Of a DNA stretch of 60,089 bases, positions 7,300-14,478 are shown one piece after another. Location: the NCBI GenBank assembly GCA_039182125.1, contig JBCDCH010000022.1, positions 1 through 60,089 of the forward strand, in the 5' to 3' direction. The notes under the pieces were generated by a model. That model made no database searches and had not been told where the DNA came from. It saw only the letters and a list, made by a program, of their open reading frames with translations. Numbering within the stretch: the first letter of the stretch is position 1; every line of letters begins with the position of its first letter. Both the position numbers and the translations under genes were made by a program. The stretch is from Planctomycetota bacterium (GTDB lineage: Bacteria; Planctomycetota; Phycisphaerae; Tepidisphaerales; Tepidisphaeraceae).

Positions 7300-8286
7300 A
7301 TGAAGCACCGGCGGTTTACCGCGTTGAATCGTGACGTGTCCGAGATGGGACTGGGCTGCTGGCAGATCGGGGGCAACTGGGGCGAGGTCACCGACGAGAC
7401 CGCGCTCGACGTTCTCGTCGCCGCCCGGGAGGGTGGTGTTGATTTCTTCGACACCGCCGACGTTTACGGCGACGGCCGGTCAGAAAAGCTCATCGGCCGA
7501 TTCCTGCGCGAGCGCGATGCCAATGTCACCGTCGCGACCAAGCTCGGCCGTCGTGGTGATCCGACCGACCCGGCGACGGTCAGCTACGAACGCCTTGCCG
7601 CCTACACCGAGCGCTCGCTTGCCAACCTTGGCGTCGGGGCGATCGACCTCACGCAGTTGCACTGCATCGACACCGATCTGCTCCGCGACGGCGGCTGCTT
7701 CGACGCACTGCGCCGGCTGCGCGATGCCGGCAAGATCAAGGCTTTTGGGGCGAGTGTGGAGTCGGTCGAGCAGGCCATGATTTGCCTGCGGCATGACGAC
7801 CTCGCGTCGTTGCAGATCATCTTCAACGTGTTTCGCCAGAAAGTGATCCAACCGCTGTTCGACATGGCCGAGGAGCAGGGCGTCGCGCTGATCGTGCGGC
7901 TACCACTGGCGAGCGGACTACTCGCGGGGAAGTTCGAGAAGGGCACCACGTTTCGCGACGAGGATCACCGCCACTTCAACCGTGACGGCGCGGCGTTCAA
8001 CGTGGGCGAGACGTTCGCCGGTTTGCCGTTCGAGAAGGGCGTCGAACTCGCCGAAGCCGCCTGGCCGCACTTGCGGACCGAGGGCGCGTCCATGGCTCAG
8101 GCGGCATTGCGGTGGGTGTTGGATCACGACGCGGTGACGACGGTCATCGCCGGCGCGAGCCGGCCGGATCAAGTCCGCGACAACGCCGCCGCAAGTGACT
8201 TACCGAGCCTGACCGACGCGCAGCACGCGGCATTGCACGGGCTCTACCGCGATGAAGTCCACGCCCACATCCGCGGGCCGTACTGA
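7300..8286 (+). CDS. Aldo/keto reductase
   Basis: A TIM-barrel NADPH-dependent oxidoreductase that reduces carbonyl groups. The catalytic tetrad is D51 (FFDTADVYGDG), Y56, K81 (VATKLG) and H121 (LTQLHCID). The start at 7300 gives MKHRRFTALNRDVSEMGLGCWQIGG, the normal beginning of the family, while the upstream in-frame ATG at 7288 adds only MIGR. The length is 328 residues. The protein is closest in style to the AKR group that includes YhdN/IolS-like enzymes. The substrate cannot be read from sequence. It separates the two members of the radical SAM/UdgX pair. Confidence 0.9.
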   Translation: MKHRRFTALNRDVSEMGLGCWQIGGNWGEVTDETALDVLVAAREGGVDFFDTADVYGDGRSEKLIGRFLRERDANVTVATKLGRRGDPTDPATVSYERLAAYTERSLANLGVGAIDLTQLHCIDTDLLRDGGCFDALRRLRDAGKIKAFGASVESVEQAMICLRHDDLASLQIIFNVFRQKVIQPLFDMAEEQGVALIVRLPLASGLLAGKFEKGTTFRDEDHRHFNRDGAAFNVGETFAGLPFEKGVELAEAAWPHLRTEGASMAQAALRWVLDHDAVTTVIAGASRPDQVRDNAAASDLPSLTDAQHAALHGLYRDEVHAHIRGPY

Positions 8287-8318
8287 TCTCACTCGGCTGG
8301 CGCTCATTGCGCCTGCGC

Positions 8319-9002
8319 TCATTGCACCGGGCCGACGAGCACGACGTTGTCGATGAGAATGGCGTTGTCGGTGTCGAAGCCGAACTTCTCGCCGTCGGCG
8401 AGGAAGCTGACGTCGATGTTGGAGAGTTCGCCGGCGGCGAGGACGGCGTTGAGATCGTCGAGGTTGCCGCGCTCGATGTTTTTGAGCTGGACGACGAACG
8501 ATTGCATGCCACCGGCGTTGAGGTCGTAGGACGGCCGGTCGGCGGTGAGCTCGATCACTTCGACGTTTTTCTCACCGTCATACGTCTGGAAGTTGGCGGT
8601 GACCATGAAGTCGAGGAAGGTTCCGGTCGCGCCCTCGAAGCCGATGTCGAAGTGAAGGACGTAGGCGCGGGGCGATTCGACGGTCGCGGCTTTTTCGTCG
8701 GCGACGAACGCGCCGGTACCCACGCCGAAGCCGAAGTAACGTCCGCTGAACGCGTCCTCGCCGAAGAGTTCGAGGGCCGAGAAGTCGGCACTCCCTCGGA
8801 GCACCTTCGAGCCGTTGCGTTCGACGATCTCGTGGGCGTGTTGCGGCTCACCGACGTAGTCGTGGCCTTGGTAGGCGAAGCTGTAGGCGTACCCGTGCGG
8901 ATCGAAGTCGGCCCGAACCAGCACCGCCCGCTTGGGGTCGTGCGCGCCGACCGATGCGAGCATCACGAGCGTCCCGACGGCAGTGAGGGTGGAGCGTTTC
9001 AC
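8319..9002 (-). CDS. Secreted hypothetical protein
   Basis: A protein of about 227 residues reading from a GTG at 9002. It has a clear signal peptide (MKRSTLTAVGTLVMLASVGA) followed by a beta-rich sequence (LVRADFDPHGYAYSFAYQG, YVLHFDIGFEGATGTFLDFMV, ILIDNVVLVGPV). The alternating pattern and the closing phrase, in which an Asp/Asn-rich strand names a bound feature (NAILIDNVVLVG), resemble carbohydrate-binding jelly-roll modules such as CBM families 4 or 22. I infer a secreted or periplasmic beta-sandwich, and the ligand is unknown. The gene converges on the aldo/keto reductase (32-base gap) and diverges from the UdgX fusion (48-base gap). Confidence 0.75.
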   Translation of the reverse strand: MKRSTLTAVGTLVMLASVGAHDPKRAVLVRADFDPHGYAYSFAYQGHDYVGEPQHAHEIVERNGSKVLRGSADFSALELFGEDAFSGRYFGFGVGTGAFVADEKAATVESPRAYVLHFDIGFEGATGTFLDFMVTANFQTYDGEKNVEVIELTADRPSYDLNAGGMQSFVVQLKNIERGNLDDLNAVLAAGELSNIDVSFLADGEKFGFDTDNAILIDNVVLVGPVQ

Positions 9003-9050
9003 GTCTGGGAATGTACCAGATCGAGGCGGCTCGCGCCTATCGTTAGGTTG

Positions 9051-10439
9051 ATGTTTCATGTGCCGATCGGTCGCGACTTTGCGGCGTTCCGCAGGGCGGT
9101 GCGGACGCTCGTCGCATTGGATGTCGAGCCGGCGGGAGTGAGCTTTGAGGAGGCATCGCTCTTCGGCGGCGACCCGTTGCCATCGGGCGTGGAAAGTCGG
9201 CCGCTCAACCTGCCGCCGCAGTTCGCCAGCGCTGTCAAGCTCGTCGCCCACCACCGCGACGAACAACGCTGGGCGTTGCTGTATCGCCTGATCCGTCGCG
9301 TCACCAAGGGCGAGCGGCACGTCCTCGATCTCGCGACTGATGACGACGTGTCCCGGCTCGCTCGGATGGAAAAGCAAATCCGCTTCGACCGCCACAAGAC
9401 ACATGCGTTCGTGCGGTTCCGCGAAGTAAATGATGAGATGGGGGACGGTCGGATGGTTGCGTGGTATCGCCCCGATCACTACACGTTGCCGCTCTCGGCA
9501 CCGCACTTCGTCGAACGCTACCGGGCGATGCGCTGGGCCATCCTCGCGCCCGACGAGTCGGCGACGTGGGACGGCGAGCACCTCACGTTTGGCCCAGGCG
9601 TCCCACGCGACCAGGCGCCCACCGATGATCAGTTCGAAGACCTCTGGCAGACTTACTACGCGTCCATCTTCAACCCCGCCCGGATCAAGATGAATGCGAT
9701 GAAGAAGGAAATGCCGCAGCGGTTCTGGGATTTGTTGCCGGAGACGCGGGCGATGCCACGGATGCTCGCCGACGCGCCGCAGCGGGTGCAGGCCATGGTC
9801 AAAGCCACGGCACAACCGACGCGCTCCGCCGCCGACTTCGTTCCCGTCGACCGCAGCTTGCCGGTGTTGCGCGAAGCGGCGGCGGGTTGCCGTGGCTGCG
9901 ATCTGTGCGAGGCCGCAACGCAGACGGTTTTCGGTGAGGGTCCGACCGACGCGCCGATCGTGTTCGTCGGCGAGCAACCCGGCGACAAGGAAGACCTCGC
10001 CGGCCGGCCGTTCGTCGGACCCGCCGGGCAACTCATGGACGAACTCCTCGCCGAAGCCGGCGTCGATCGTAAGCGGGTGTACGTCACCAACACCGTCAAG
10101 CACTTCAAGTTCGAGCAGCGCGGCCGACTTCGCCTGCACCGCACACCCGCCGCCCGCGAGGTCAACGCCTGCATGCCCTGGCTCCGTGCCGAACTCGACA
10201 CGATCAAGCCGACGCTCATCGTCGCCCTGGGCGCAACGGCCGCACAGGCGATCATGGGCCGGCAGTTCCGCGTCACGCAGAGTCGCGGCCAGGTGATGAG
10301 GTGCCGCTACGCCGAGAAGTTCATGGCCACCATCCACCCCAGCGCGATCCTGCGCATCCCCAACGAGCCCCGCCAAGCCCAGGCCAAGCGCGACTTCATC
10401 GCGGACATGCGCACGGTGGGGCGTCTGTCGGCAGGATGA
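9051..10439 (+). CDS. udgX: DUF4130-UdgX fusion, uracil-DNA-binding protein
   Basis: A 462-residue fusion. Residues 1 to about 240 are the DUF4130 module (TIGR03915-type: LYRLIRRVTKGERHVLDLA, MEKQIRFDRHKTHAFVRF). Residues about 265-462 are a UdgX-type uracil-DNA glycosylase superfamily domain (TIGR03914). Visible are the iron-sulfur-type CRGC, FGEGP, motif A GEQPGDKEDLAGRPFVGPAG, the R-loop LRLHRTPAAREVNACMPW and motif B HPSAILR. H363 in LRLH corresponds to the histidine of the KRRIH loop in Mycobacterium smegmatis UdgX, which forms a covalent link to the abasic site after uracil removal. The ATG at 9051 is chosen because residues upstream in frame are antisense to the secreted hypothetical. 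Confidence 0.93.
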   Translation: MFHVPIGRDFAAFRRAVRTLVALDVEPAGVSFEEASLFGGDPLPSGVESRPLNLPPQFASAVKLVAHHRDEQRWALLYRLIRRVTKGERHVLDLATDDDVSRLARMEKQIRFDRHKTHAFVRFREVNDEMGDGRMVAWYRPDHYTLPLSAPHFVERYRAMRWAILAPDESATWDGEHLTFGPGVPRDQAPTDDQFEDLWQTYYASIFNPARIKMNAMKKEMPQRFWDLLPETRAMPRMLADAPQRVQAMVKATAQPTRSAADFVPVDRSLPVLREAAAGCRGCDLCEAATQTVFGEGPTDAPIVFVGEQPGDKEDLAGRPFVGPAGQLMDELLAEAGVDRKRVYVTNTVKHFKFEQRGRLRLHRTPAAREVNACMPWLRAELDTIKPTLIVALGATAAQAIMGRQFRVTQSRGQVMRCRYAEKFMATIHPSAILRIPNEPRQAQAKRDFIADMRTVGRLSAG

Positions 10440-10480
10440 CCGGGGCGGGATGACCGGGGGGGCGGGATAACCGGGGGCGG
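10435..10480. repeat. G-rich short tandem repeat at the end of udgX
   Basis: Three imperfect units of the form GAT(G/A)ACCGGGG..CGG, of 14, 17 and 15 bases, lie head to tail. The first contains the udgX stop codon. Runs of five to seven G bases occur on the forward strand. It borders directly on the left 56-bp inverted repeat. Confidence 0.7.
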
Positions 10481-10483
10481 GAG

Positions 10484-10539
10484 TTCTGCTTCTCATTCTC
10501 ATGCTCAAGGGTGAGGCACGGTTGAGCATGAGAATGAGA
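10484..10539 (+). repeat. Left 56-bp inverted repeat flanking the AAA ATPase gene
   Basis: These 56 bases are the exact reverse complement of 11888-11943. The unit is internally palindromic: a perfect 19-bp stem (10490-10508 with 10522-10540, TTCTCATTCTCATGCTCAA and its complement) around the 13-base loop GGGTGAGGCACGG. Six further bases (TTCTGC) on the outer side make the unit asymmetric. The two copies point outward symmetrically around the ATPase gene like terminal inverted repeats. No target-site duplication is visible outside them. Confidence 0.9.
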
Positions 10540-10595
10540 ACGAATCGGAAAACAGCGCGTCATGGGGCGAGGCGCGCAATGCCGGCCTGGCTTGT

Positions 10596-11861
10596 GTGAA
10601 ACCACAACCCATCACACGTCGTTGCGCCACCTCCGTTCTTGTCGAGAACGCCGAGGAGGAGGGCGCATTGTCGGCCGACGCGACCGCGTCGGCTTCGGTC
10701 AGCCCGACTCAACACGGCCCGACCCAGCTCAACGCCCGGTTCCTCTCGGACGTTCGGCCCACGAAAGTTCGCTGGCTTTGGCCGGGGATGCTCCCGGCCG
10801 GAAAGTTGGTGGTGCTCGCGGGTGATCCGGGCCAGGGCAAGAGCCTGCTCGCGGCAAAAATCTGTGCGCAGGTCAGCACGGGGGGCAGGTGGCCCGACGG
10901 CGGAAAATGTCCAAGGGGCTACGCGTTGTTCATTAGCGCCGAGGACGACCCGGCCGACACCACCCTGCCACGGATCATGGCGGCGGGGGGCTGCCCCTCG
11001 CGGGTGGGCTGCGCCGACATGATCGACGAGAACGGCCGGGATCGGGGCTTCGACCTGCGCGACACCCAGGCCATCGACCAACTCATCCAGACCATCAAGT
11101 CCACCCACCGCCAACGGCATGAAGACTGGCAAGCCAAGCAACGCCGGCAGGCCGACCCTTTCGACGTCGAGGACGACAAGGATCCGACCGGGCCGGAGCA
11201 GATCGGGCCTAATCAGATCGGGCCGCCCAAGTTGCGCCTGATCGTGATCGATCCGGTTAGCGCGTTCATGTCCGGCTCGGACGGACACTCCAATGCCGAA
11301 GTGCGCGGCATGCTCAAGCCGCTGGCGGAGTTGGCCACACGGACTGGCGCTTGCGTCGTGCTCATCACCCACCTCTCCAAGGGTGGTACCGGCAAGGCCG
11401 TCTACCGTTCGATGGGTAGTTTGGCATTCATGGCCGCGGCGCGGGTCGGGCTGCTGCTGACCAAGAGTCCCGACGACGAGCGCCGCCGGTTGATCGTGCC
11501 GGTGAAGAACAACCTCTCGGGCGATCAGGCCGGACGTGCCTACACCCTCACCACCAACCCGACCGACCCCGATACGCCGGTGGCACTGCTCGAACCGGGC
11601 GAGGTTGACGCCTCTCACGTGCTGCGCCGCCTCGACCATGAAGCCTTCGAGGACGGCCCGACCAAGCTCGAAGAGATGATCGACTTCGTCCGCGACAAAC
11701 TCGCCGATGGCGAGATCCCCGGACGGGTTATGCACCTGGCATTGGGTGAGGCGGGAATGAGCATGGCGACCTTCCGGCGTGCTTGCGGCACCATCGGCGT
11801 CCGCACCCGTCGCGGCGAAGGACGCCAGTGCTTCTATAGCCTCCCCGTCGAGCCCGACTAG
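10596..11861 (+). CDS. RepA-like AAA ATPase (AAA_25 family)
   Basis: A 421-residue P-loop ATPase resembling RepA-type replicative helicases of plasmids and phages. Walker A is AGDPGQGKSLLAAKI near residues 76-90. An ISAEDDPADT phrase follows, and Walker B is LRLIVIDPVSAFM, followed by the family-typical segment GACVVLITHLSKG and then GSLAFMAAARVGLLL. The C-terminal 60 residues (LEEMIDFVRDKLADGEIPGRVMHLALGEAG) look like a small winged-helix DNA-binding domain. The start is a GTG at 10596 with no obvious ribosome site. About 50 low-complexity residues precede the ATPase core. The gene stands alone between two perfect 56-bp inverted repeats, suggesting a small mobile or formerly mobile unit. No primase or integrase is adjacent. 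Confidence 0.85.
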   Translation: MKPQPITRRCATSVLVENAEEEGALSADATASASVSPTQHGPTQLNARFLSDVRPTKVRWLWPGMLPAGKLVVLAGDPGQGKSLLAAKICAQVSTGGRWPDGGKCPRGYALFISAEDDPADTTLPRIMAAGGCPSRVGCADMIDENGRDRGFDLRDTQAIDQLIQTIKSTHRQRHEDWQAKQRRQADPFDVEDDKDPTGPEQIGPNQIGPPKLRLIVIDPVSAFMSGSDGHSNAEVRGMLKPLAELATRTGACVVLITHLSKGGTGKAVYRSMGSLAFMAAARVGLLLTKSPDDERRRLIVPVKNNLSGDQAGRAYTLTTNPTDPDTPVALLEPGEVDASHVLRRLDHEAFEDGPTKLEEMIDFVRDKLADGEIPGRVMHLALGEAGMSMATFRRACGTIGVRTRRGEGRQCFYSLPVEPD

Positions 11862-11887
11862 CACCCCATGTCGTGTCGGGCACTCCC

Positions 11888-11943
11888 TCTCATTCTCATG
11901 CTCAACCGTGCCTCACCCTTGAGCATGAGAATGAGAAGCAGAA
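11888..11943 (-). repeat. Right 56-bp inverted repeat, abutting the ssrA promoter
   Basis: Exact reverse complement of the left copy at 10484-10539. It starts 26 bases after the ATPase stop codon, and its last base is directly followed by the TTGAAC box of the tmRNA promoter. The 18-to-19-bp stem with 13-base loop can fold in RNA as well as in single-stranded DNA, but no T-tract follows, so it is not a textbook terminator. Confidence 0.9.
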
Positions 11944-11973
11944 TTGAACATGCTGCTGGCCATGGCGTACAAT
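11944..11973 (+). promoter_or_regulatory. Sigma-70-type promoter of ssrA
   Basis: TTGAAC (11944-11949) and TACAAT (11968-11973) are separated by 18 bases and match the housekeeping consensus closely. Transcription would start near 11980, about 40 bases before the mature tmRNA 5' end, leaving a leader for RNase P to remove. Confidence 0.7.
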
Positions 11974-12021
11974 CAGTCTGTGGCGGGCGTTCCGTCACGC
12001 GACGTTCTGATCGACGTCACC

Positions 12022-12401
12022 GGGGGCGACCGGCTTCGACCGGATGGCTACGGTGGCGGTGGCATGCCGAGGACGCCCAACAGGCCTCGTTAAAAAGTGG
12101 GCAAAACCATAACTGCCAACACCAATGCAGTCGCAGGTCGCATCGGCTTCGATGCCCCTGTAACCCTGGCCGCCTAAGTGCCGCCGACGGGTCAAGTGAA
12201 GTGCTCGCGAGCGCTTGATCCGACAACCAGCGAGCTGGCCGTGATGAGCCGTTGTCGGCATCACGGCGAGATTTAGACAACTGGCCACCACGGCAGGGCG
12301 TCGCCTCCCGTCCGTGGTAGCGAGATCAAACAGACGACTACGCATGTAGAAGCCGTCATTCGGGTTATCCCGGGACGGGGGTTCGATTCCCCCCGCCTCC
12401 A
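12022..12401 (+). ncRNA. ssrA: Transfer-messenger RNA (tmRNA)
   Basis: tmRNA rescues stalled ribosomes and tags the unfinished protein for degradation. The 5' end GGGGGCG pairs with 3' CGCCTCC (12394-12400) to make the seven-pair acceptor stem. It is followed by CGACCGGCTTCGACCGG, the typical tmRNA 5' D-loop-like segment, and the T arm GGGTTCGATTCCCCC lies near the end. The tag frame follows CAAAACCATAACT and reads ANTNAVAGRIGFDAPVTLAA, then TAA. It ends in the usual LAA. The tag is 20 codons, longer than the 10-11 of E. coli. Base 12401 is the discriminator, and the genome then reads CTA, so CCA is not encoded. The gene is one-piece, not permuted. Confidence 0.95.
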
Positions 12402-12438
12402 CTACAAACGCCTAACGGCATCGAAACGCATAGCGACG

Positions 12439-12468
12439 CATAAACCCTGGCAAATGCTGGGGTTTATG
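12439..12468 (+). terminator. Probable ssrA terminator hairpin
   Basis: CATAAACCC (12439-12447) pairs with GGGTTTATG (12460-12468) around a 12-base loop, 37 bases after the mature tmRNA end. It is followed by a T/G-rich TGTGTG run rather than a pure T-tract. Confidence 0.5.
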
Positions 12469-12602
12469 TGTGTCCGGGCGTCAAGGCGACTCGGCACCGC
12501 GATGCATCGCCGGAAGGCGGAAGGGGCCAGGAGTCACAGTCGACGGGGTGTGCTTGATCTGTCAGACCAAGATTGGCGGCGACTCCTGACCCGTTCGAGT
12601 TC

Positions 12603-12635
12603 AAAAAGAGAGACGGCCCTTTTCAGGACCGTCTC
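12603..12635 (-). terminator. Intrinsic terminator of the PEP-CTERM gene at 12663
   Basis: On the reverse strand GAGACGGTCC and GGGCCGTCTC (12626-12635 and 12610-12619) form a 10-bp stem with one G-T pair and a six-base loop. A run of five T bases follows shortly after (12607-12603). It sits 28 bases beyond the stop codon. Confidence 0.85.
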
Positions 12636-12662
12636 CCGTTTGGTGTGTTGAGTTCGGCTATC

Positions 12663-13364
12663 TCAGACGCGCCGACGGCGTGTCATGAGGCCGAGACCGG
12701 CAAGGCCGAGTAGACCGAGGGAAGTCGGTTCGGGGACGACGGCCGTGGCGGAGAAGGTGTCAATCGCCAGGACATACGGCGGGTTGGCGGCAGGGCCGGG
12801 CAGGTCGAAGGTGATCTCGCCGATCGCTCCACCCAGATTGGCCGCAGTGAACACGAATTCATTGTCACTGACCGAGCCGCTGGCGATCTCGAAGTCTTCG
12901 AGCAGGAGCGTGCCTTCGACGTCGAAGATGTCGAGGGTCGCTGCCGCCCCGTTGGCGCGGTTGGCACCGAAGAAAGAGACCTCCGCCGCGCCGAGGCCGC
13001 TGAAGGTGATCGAGCCCGTCTGGTCGCCGTTGTTGGCGCCGCCGGTCAGGGTGTTGCCGAAGGAGCCGGTGAAAACGGCATCGCCGCCGCCGGTGTTGAC
13101 GAACAGGTATGCTGCCGGGCCGATGTTGTAGCTTGGGCCGTCGAACGACTGCTGCTGCTGACCGCCGCCGAAGGTGACCTCGAAGCCGTCGCTTTCGAGC
13201 GTCACGTCGTCGAATACACCGGCTGCGGAATCGGCACCGTTGATCGGACCGGTGACGAAGCCGTCGATGGTGTTGAATTCGGTGGAAACCGTCTGACCGA
13301 CGGCCGTGTGGGCCAAGGCCAGGCCAGCGATCACTGTCATTGTATGAAGCGGGGTGCTTCTCAT
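12663..13364 (-). CDS. PEP-CTERM sorting domain protein
   Basis: A 233-residue secreted protein. The N-terminus MRSTPLHTMTVIAGLALAHTAVGQ is a signal peptide, and a GGAG ribosome site lies 6 bases before the ATG at 13364. The C-terminus VPEPTSLGLLGLAGLGLMTRRRRV is a full PEP-CTERM signal (VPEP, hydrophobic helix, arginine cluster), recognised by an exosortase and thought to place proteins at the cell surface or in extracellular matrix. The mature part is Gly-, Asp- and Asn-rich with beta character (ITFDLPGPAANPPYVLAIDTFSATAV) and no named domain. No exosortase gene is in this window. A terminator follows directly. Confidence 0.88.
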   Translation of the reverse strand: MRSTPLHTMTVIAGLALAHTAVGQTVSTEFNTIDGFVTGPINGADSAAGVFDDVTLESDGFEVTFGGGQQQQSFDGPSYNIGPAAYLFVNTGGGDAVFTGSFGNTLTGGANNGDQTGSITFSGLGAAEVSFFGANRANGAAATLDIFDVEGTLLLEDFEIASGSVSDNEFVFTAANLGGAIGEITFDLPGPAANPPYVLAIDTFSATAVVPEPTSLGLLGLAGLGLMTRRRRV

Positions 13365-13500
13365 TCATTTCTCCAAGTCTGGTGAGGACAGCTAGGACTG
13401 TGACATGGTTACAACACCATGCGTGCCTGCAGAAGCTGTCATTGATTCATGTCGAAGATCTCGGCGGGACGGCAAAACGTCCGTCTACGGTCTGACCCAA

Positions 13501-13541
13501 CGAAGCTAGGCCCGCTTCACAACGAGGCAGGCCTAGCTTCG
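13501..13541 (-). terminator. Hairpin downstream of the spondin-like gene
   Basis: CGAAGCTAGGCC (13501-13512) pairs perfectly with GGCCTAGCTTCG (13530-13541) around a 17-base loop, 113 bases beyond the reverse-strand stop at 13654. There is no T-tract on either side, so it may be a weak terminator or an mRNA-end stabiliser. Confidence 0.5.
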
Positions 13542-13653
13542 TCAGAAGAAAATGAAGTCGCTCGTCGTGATTGCTAGTCAGCGGTAGACTCGCAGATCAC
13601 GCGATAGCCGCAGGGACTGGTCCCGCAAGAGCGCGAAACTCGTTCTCACAGCA

Positions 13654-14478
13654 TCACGCACGACGACGACGCAGGAGCGTCAGCCCCGCGACGCCGAGCA
13701 CGCCAGCTGTGCCGGGCTCCGGCACGGCGACGGTGATGCGGCCGACCAGGTCGAACTCGCCGGGTACGCTCGTGACGGTGCCGACCGGGGTGACGATGCC
13801 GATGAGCGTCTGCAGGTAGTCGCCCTCGGGCTCGAGGTCGAAGTAGTTGGTGACGACCTGGTTTTGCGGCGTGCCGCCGGGGCCGGGCTGGTTGATGACG
13901 AAGGCGGGGCCGTCGAAGACGTCGTTGAGTTCGGTGCCGGCGTCGTTGATGCCGCTGCCGAAGATTTCAATGGTGAAGGGGCCGTTGAAGTTACCAGCCG
14001 CGTCGAAGACTTCGTTGGCGACTGGATTGCCGTTGGCGACGAAGAGGTCGTTGCTGGGCACGACCATGCTGGCGTAGCTGAAGAAGCGTTGCTCCGTTGG
14101 GTCAGAGACGACAAAGTCAAAGGTCGCGCTGTCGCCGGGGCTGAAAACGGGGACGGCGTTGCCGCTGGCCAGGGTGGTGTCGATACCTTCGGGGTTACTG
14201 GCGGCAAAGGCCGCGGCGATGTCAGCCGTCGCGCCGAGTTCGGCGAGGCTTTCCAGGAAGGCAAAATCCGGGTTCAGCAAGCTGCCGCCGTCATAACTGT
14301 CGAAGGTGCCGTCGTGCAGGCCGATCCAGAAGGGCGTCAGCGACACGCCGCCGGCCGGCTGAAGGTTCTCGACGGTGACCGAGACGGTCTGCGCCGAAGC
14401 GGTCGAGGCGAGTTGAAGCGTGCCCAGTGCCGCAAACGCAGCGACCGAGACGGTCGTGATAGTTTTCAGTGAGTACAC
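13654..14478 (-). CDS. Spondin-like domain protein with PEP-CTERM tail
   Basis: A 274-residue secreted protein. The GTG at 14478 is preferred because AAGGAGAGA lies directly before it and the product then begins with a signal peptide (TVSVAAFAALGTLQLASTASAQ). The mature part matches the bacterial spondin_N pattern: VTVENLQPAGGVSLTPFWIGLHDGTF, SLAELGATADI, VFSPGDSATFDFV and FSYASMVVPSNDLFVANGNP. Spondin_N domains occur in animal extracellular-matrix proteins and in secreted bacterial proteins, and some bind calcium. The C-terminus VPEPGTAGVLGVAGLTLLRRRRA is a PEP-CTERM signal, so the product should be surface-sorted by an exosortase. It lies next to another PEP-CTERM gene, but they appear to be separate units. 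Confidence 0.9.
   Translation of the reverse strand: MYSLKTITTVSVAAFAALGTLQLASTASAQTVSVTVENLQPAGGVSLTPFWIGLHDGTFDSYDGGSLLNPDFAFLESLAELGATADIAAAFAASNPEGIDTTLASGNAVPVFSPGDSATFDFVVSDPTEQRFFSYASMVVPSNDLFVANGNPVANEVFDAAGNFNGPFTIEIFGSGINDAGTELNDVFDGPAFVINQPGPGGTPQNQVVTNYFDLEPEGDYLQTLIGIVTPVGTVTSVPGEFDLVGRITVAVPEPGTAGVLGVAGLTLLRRRRA

Noticed and set aside
8307-9050. Upstream in-frame extension of the UdgX fusion (frame open from 8307)
   Set aside because: It is antisense to the secreted hypothetical with its clear signal peptide, and the DUF4130 module begins at the ATG at 9051.
8319-10529. 736-codon reverse-strand frame covering the UdgX gene
   Set aside because: Only its last 227 codons (from the GTG at 9002) make a sensible protein. 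The rest is the complement of the UdgX fusion.
10484-10540. The 56-bp hairpin as an ordinary intrinsic terminator of udgX
   Set aside because: No T-tract follows either copy and the second copy is a perfect inverted match, so a simple terminator does not explain the pair.
10560-11864. 434-codon reverse frame opposite the RepA-like ATPase
   Set aside because: The forward frame has Walker A and B motifs in order, while the reverse frame has no recognisable motif.
10484-11943. Integron attC sites flanking a gene cassette
   Set aside because: The palindromes are in opposite rather than the same orientation and lack the GTTRRRY core, and no integrase is present.
11868-12402. Short frames on both strands across 11868-12402
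   Set aside because: The region is the repeat, the promoter and the tmRNA. Apparent peptides such as MLNRASPLSMRMRSR simply translate the palindromic repeat.
12454-12651. 65-codon frame after ssrA
   Set aside because: It overlaps the terminator of the neighbouring PEP-CTERM gene and has no ribosome site or recognisable sequence.
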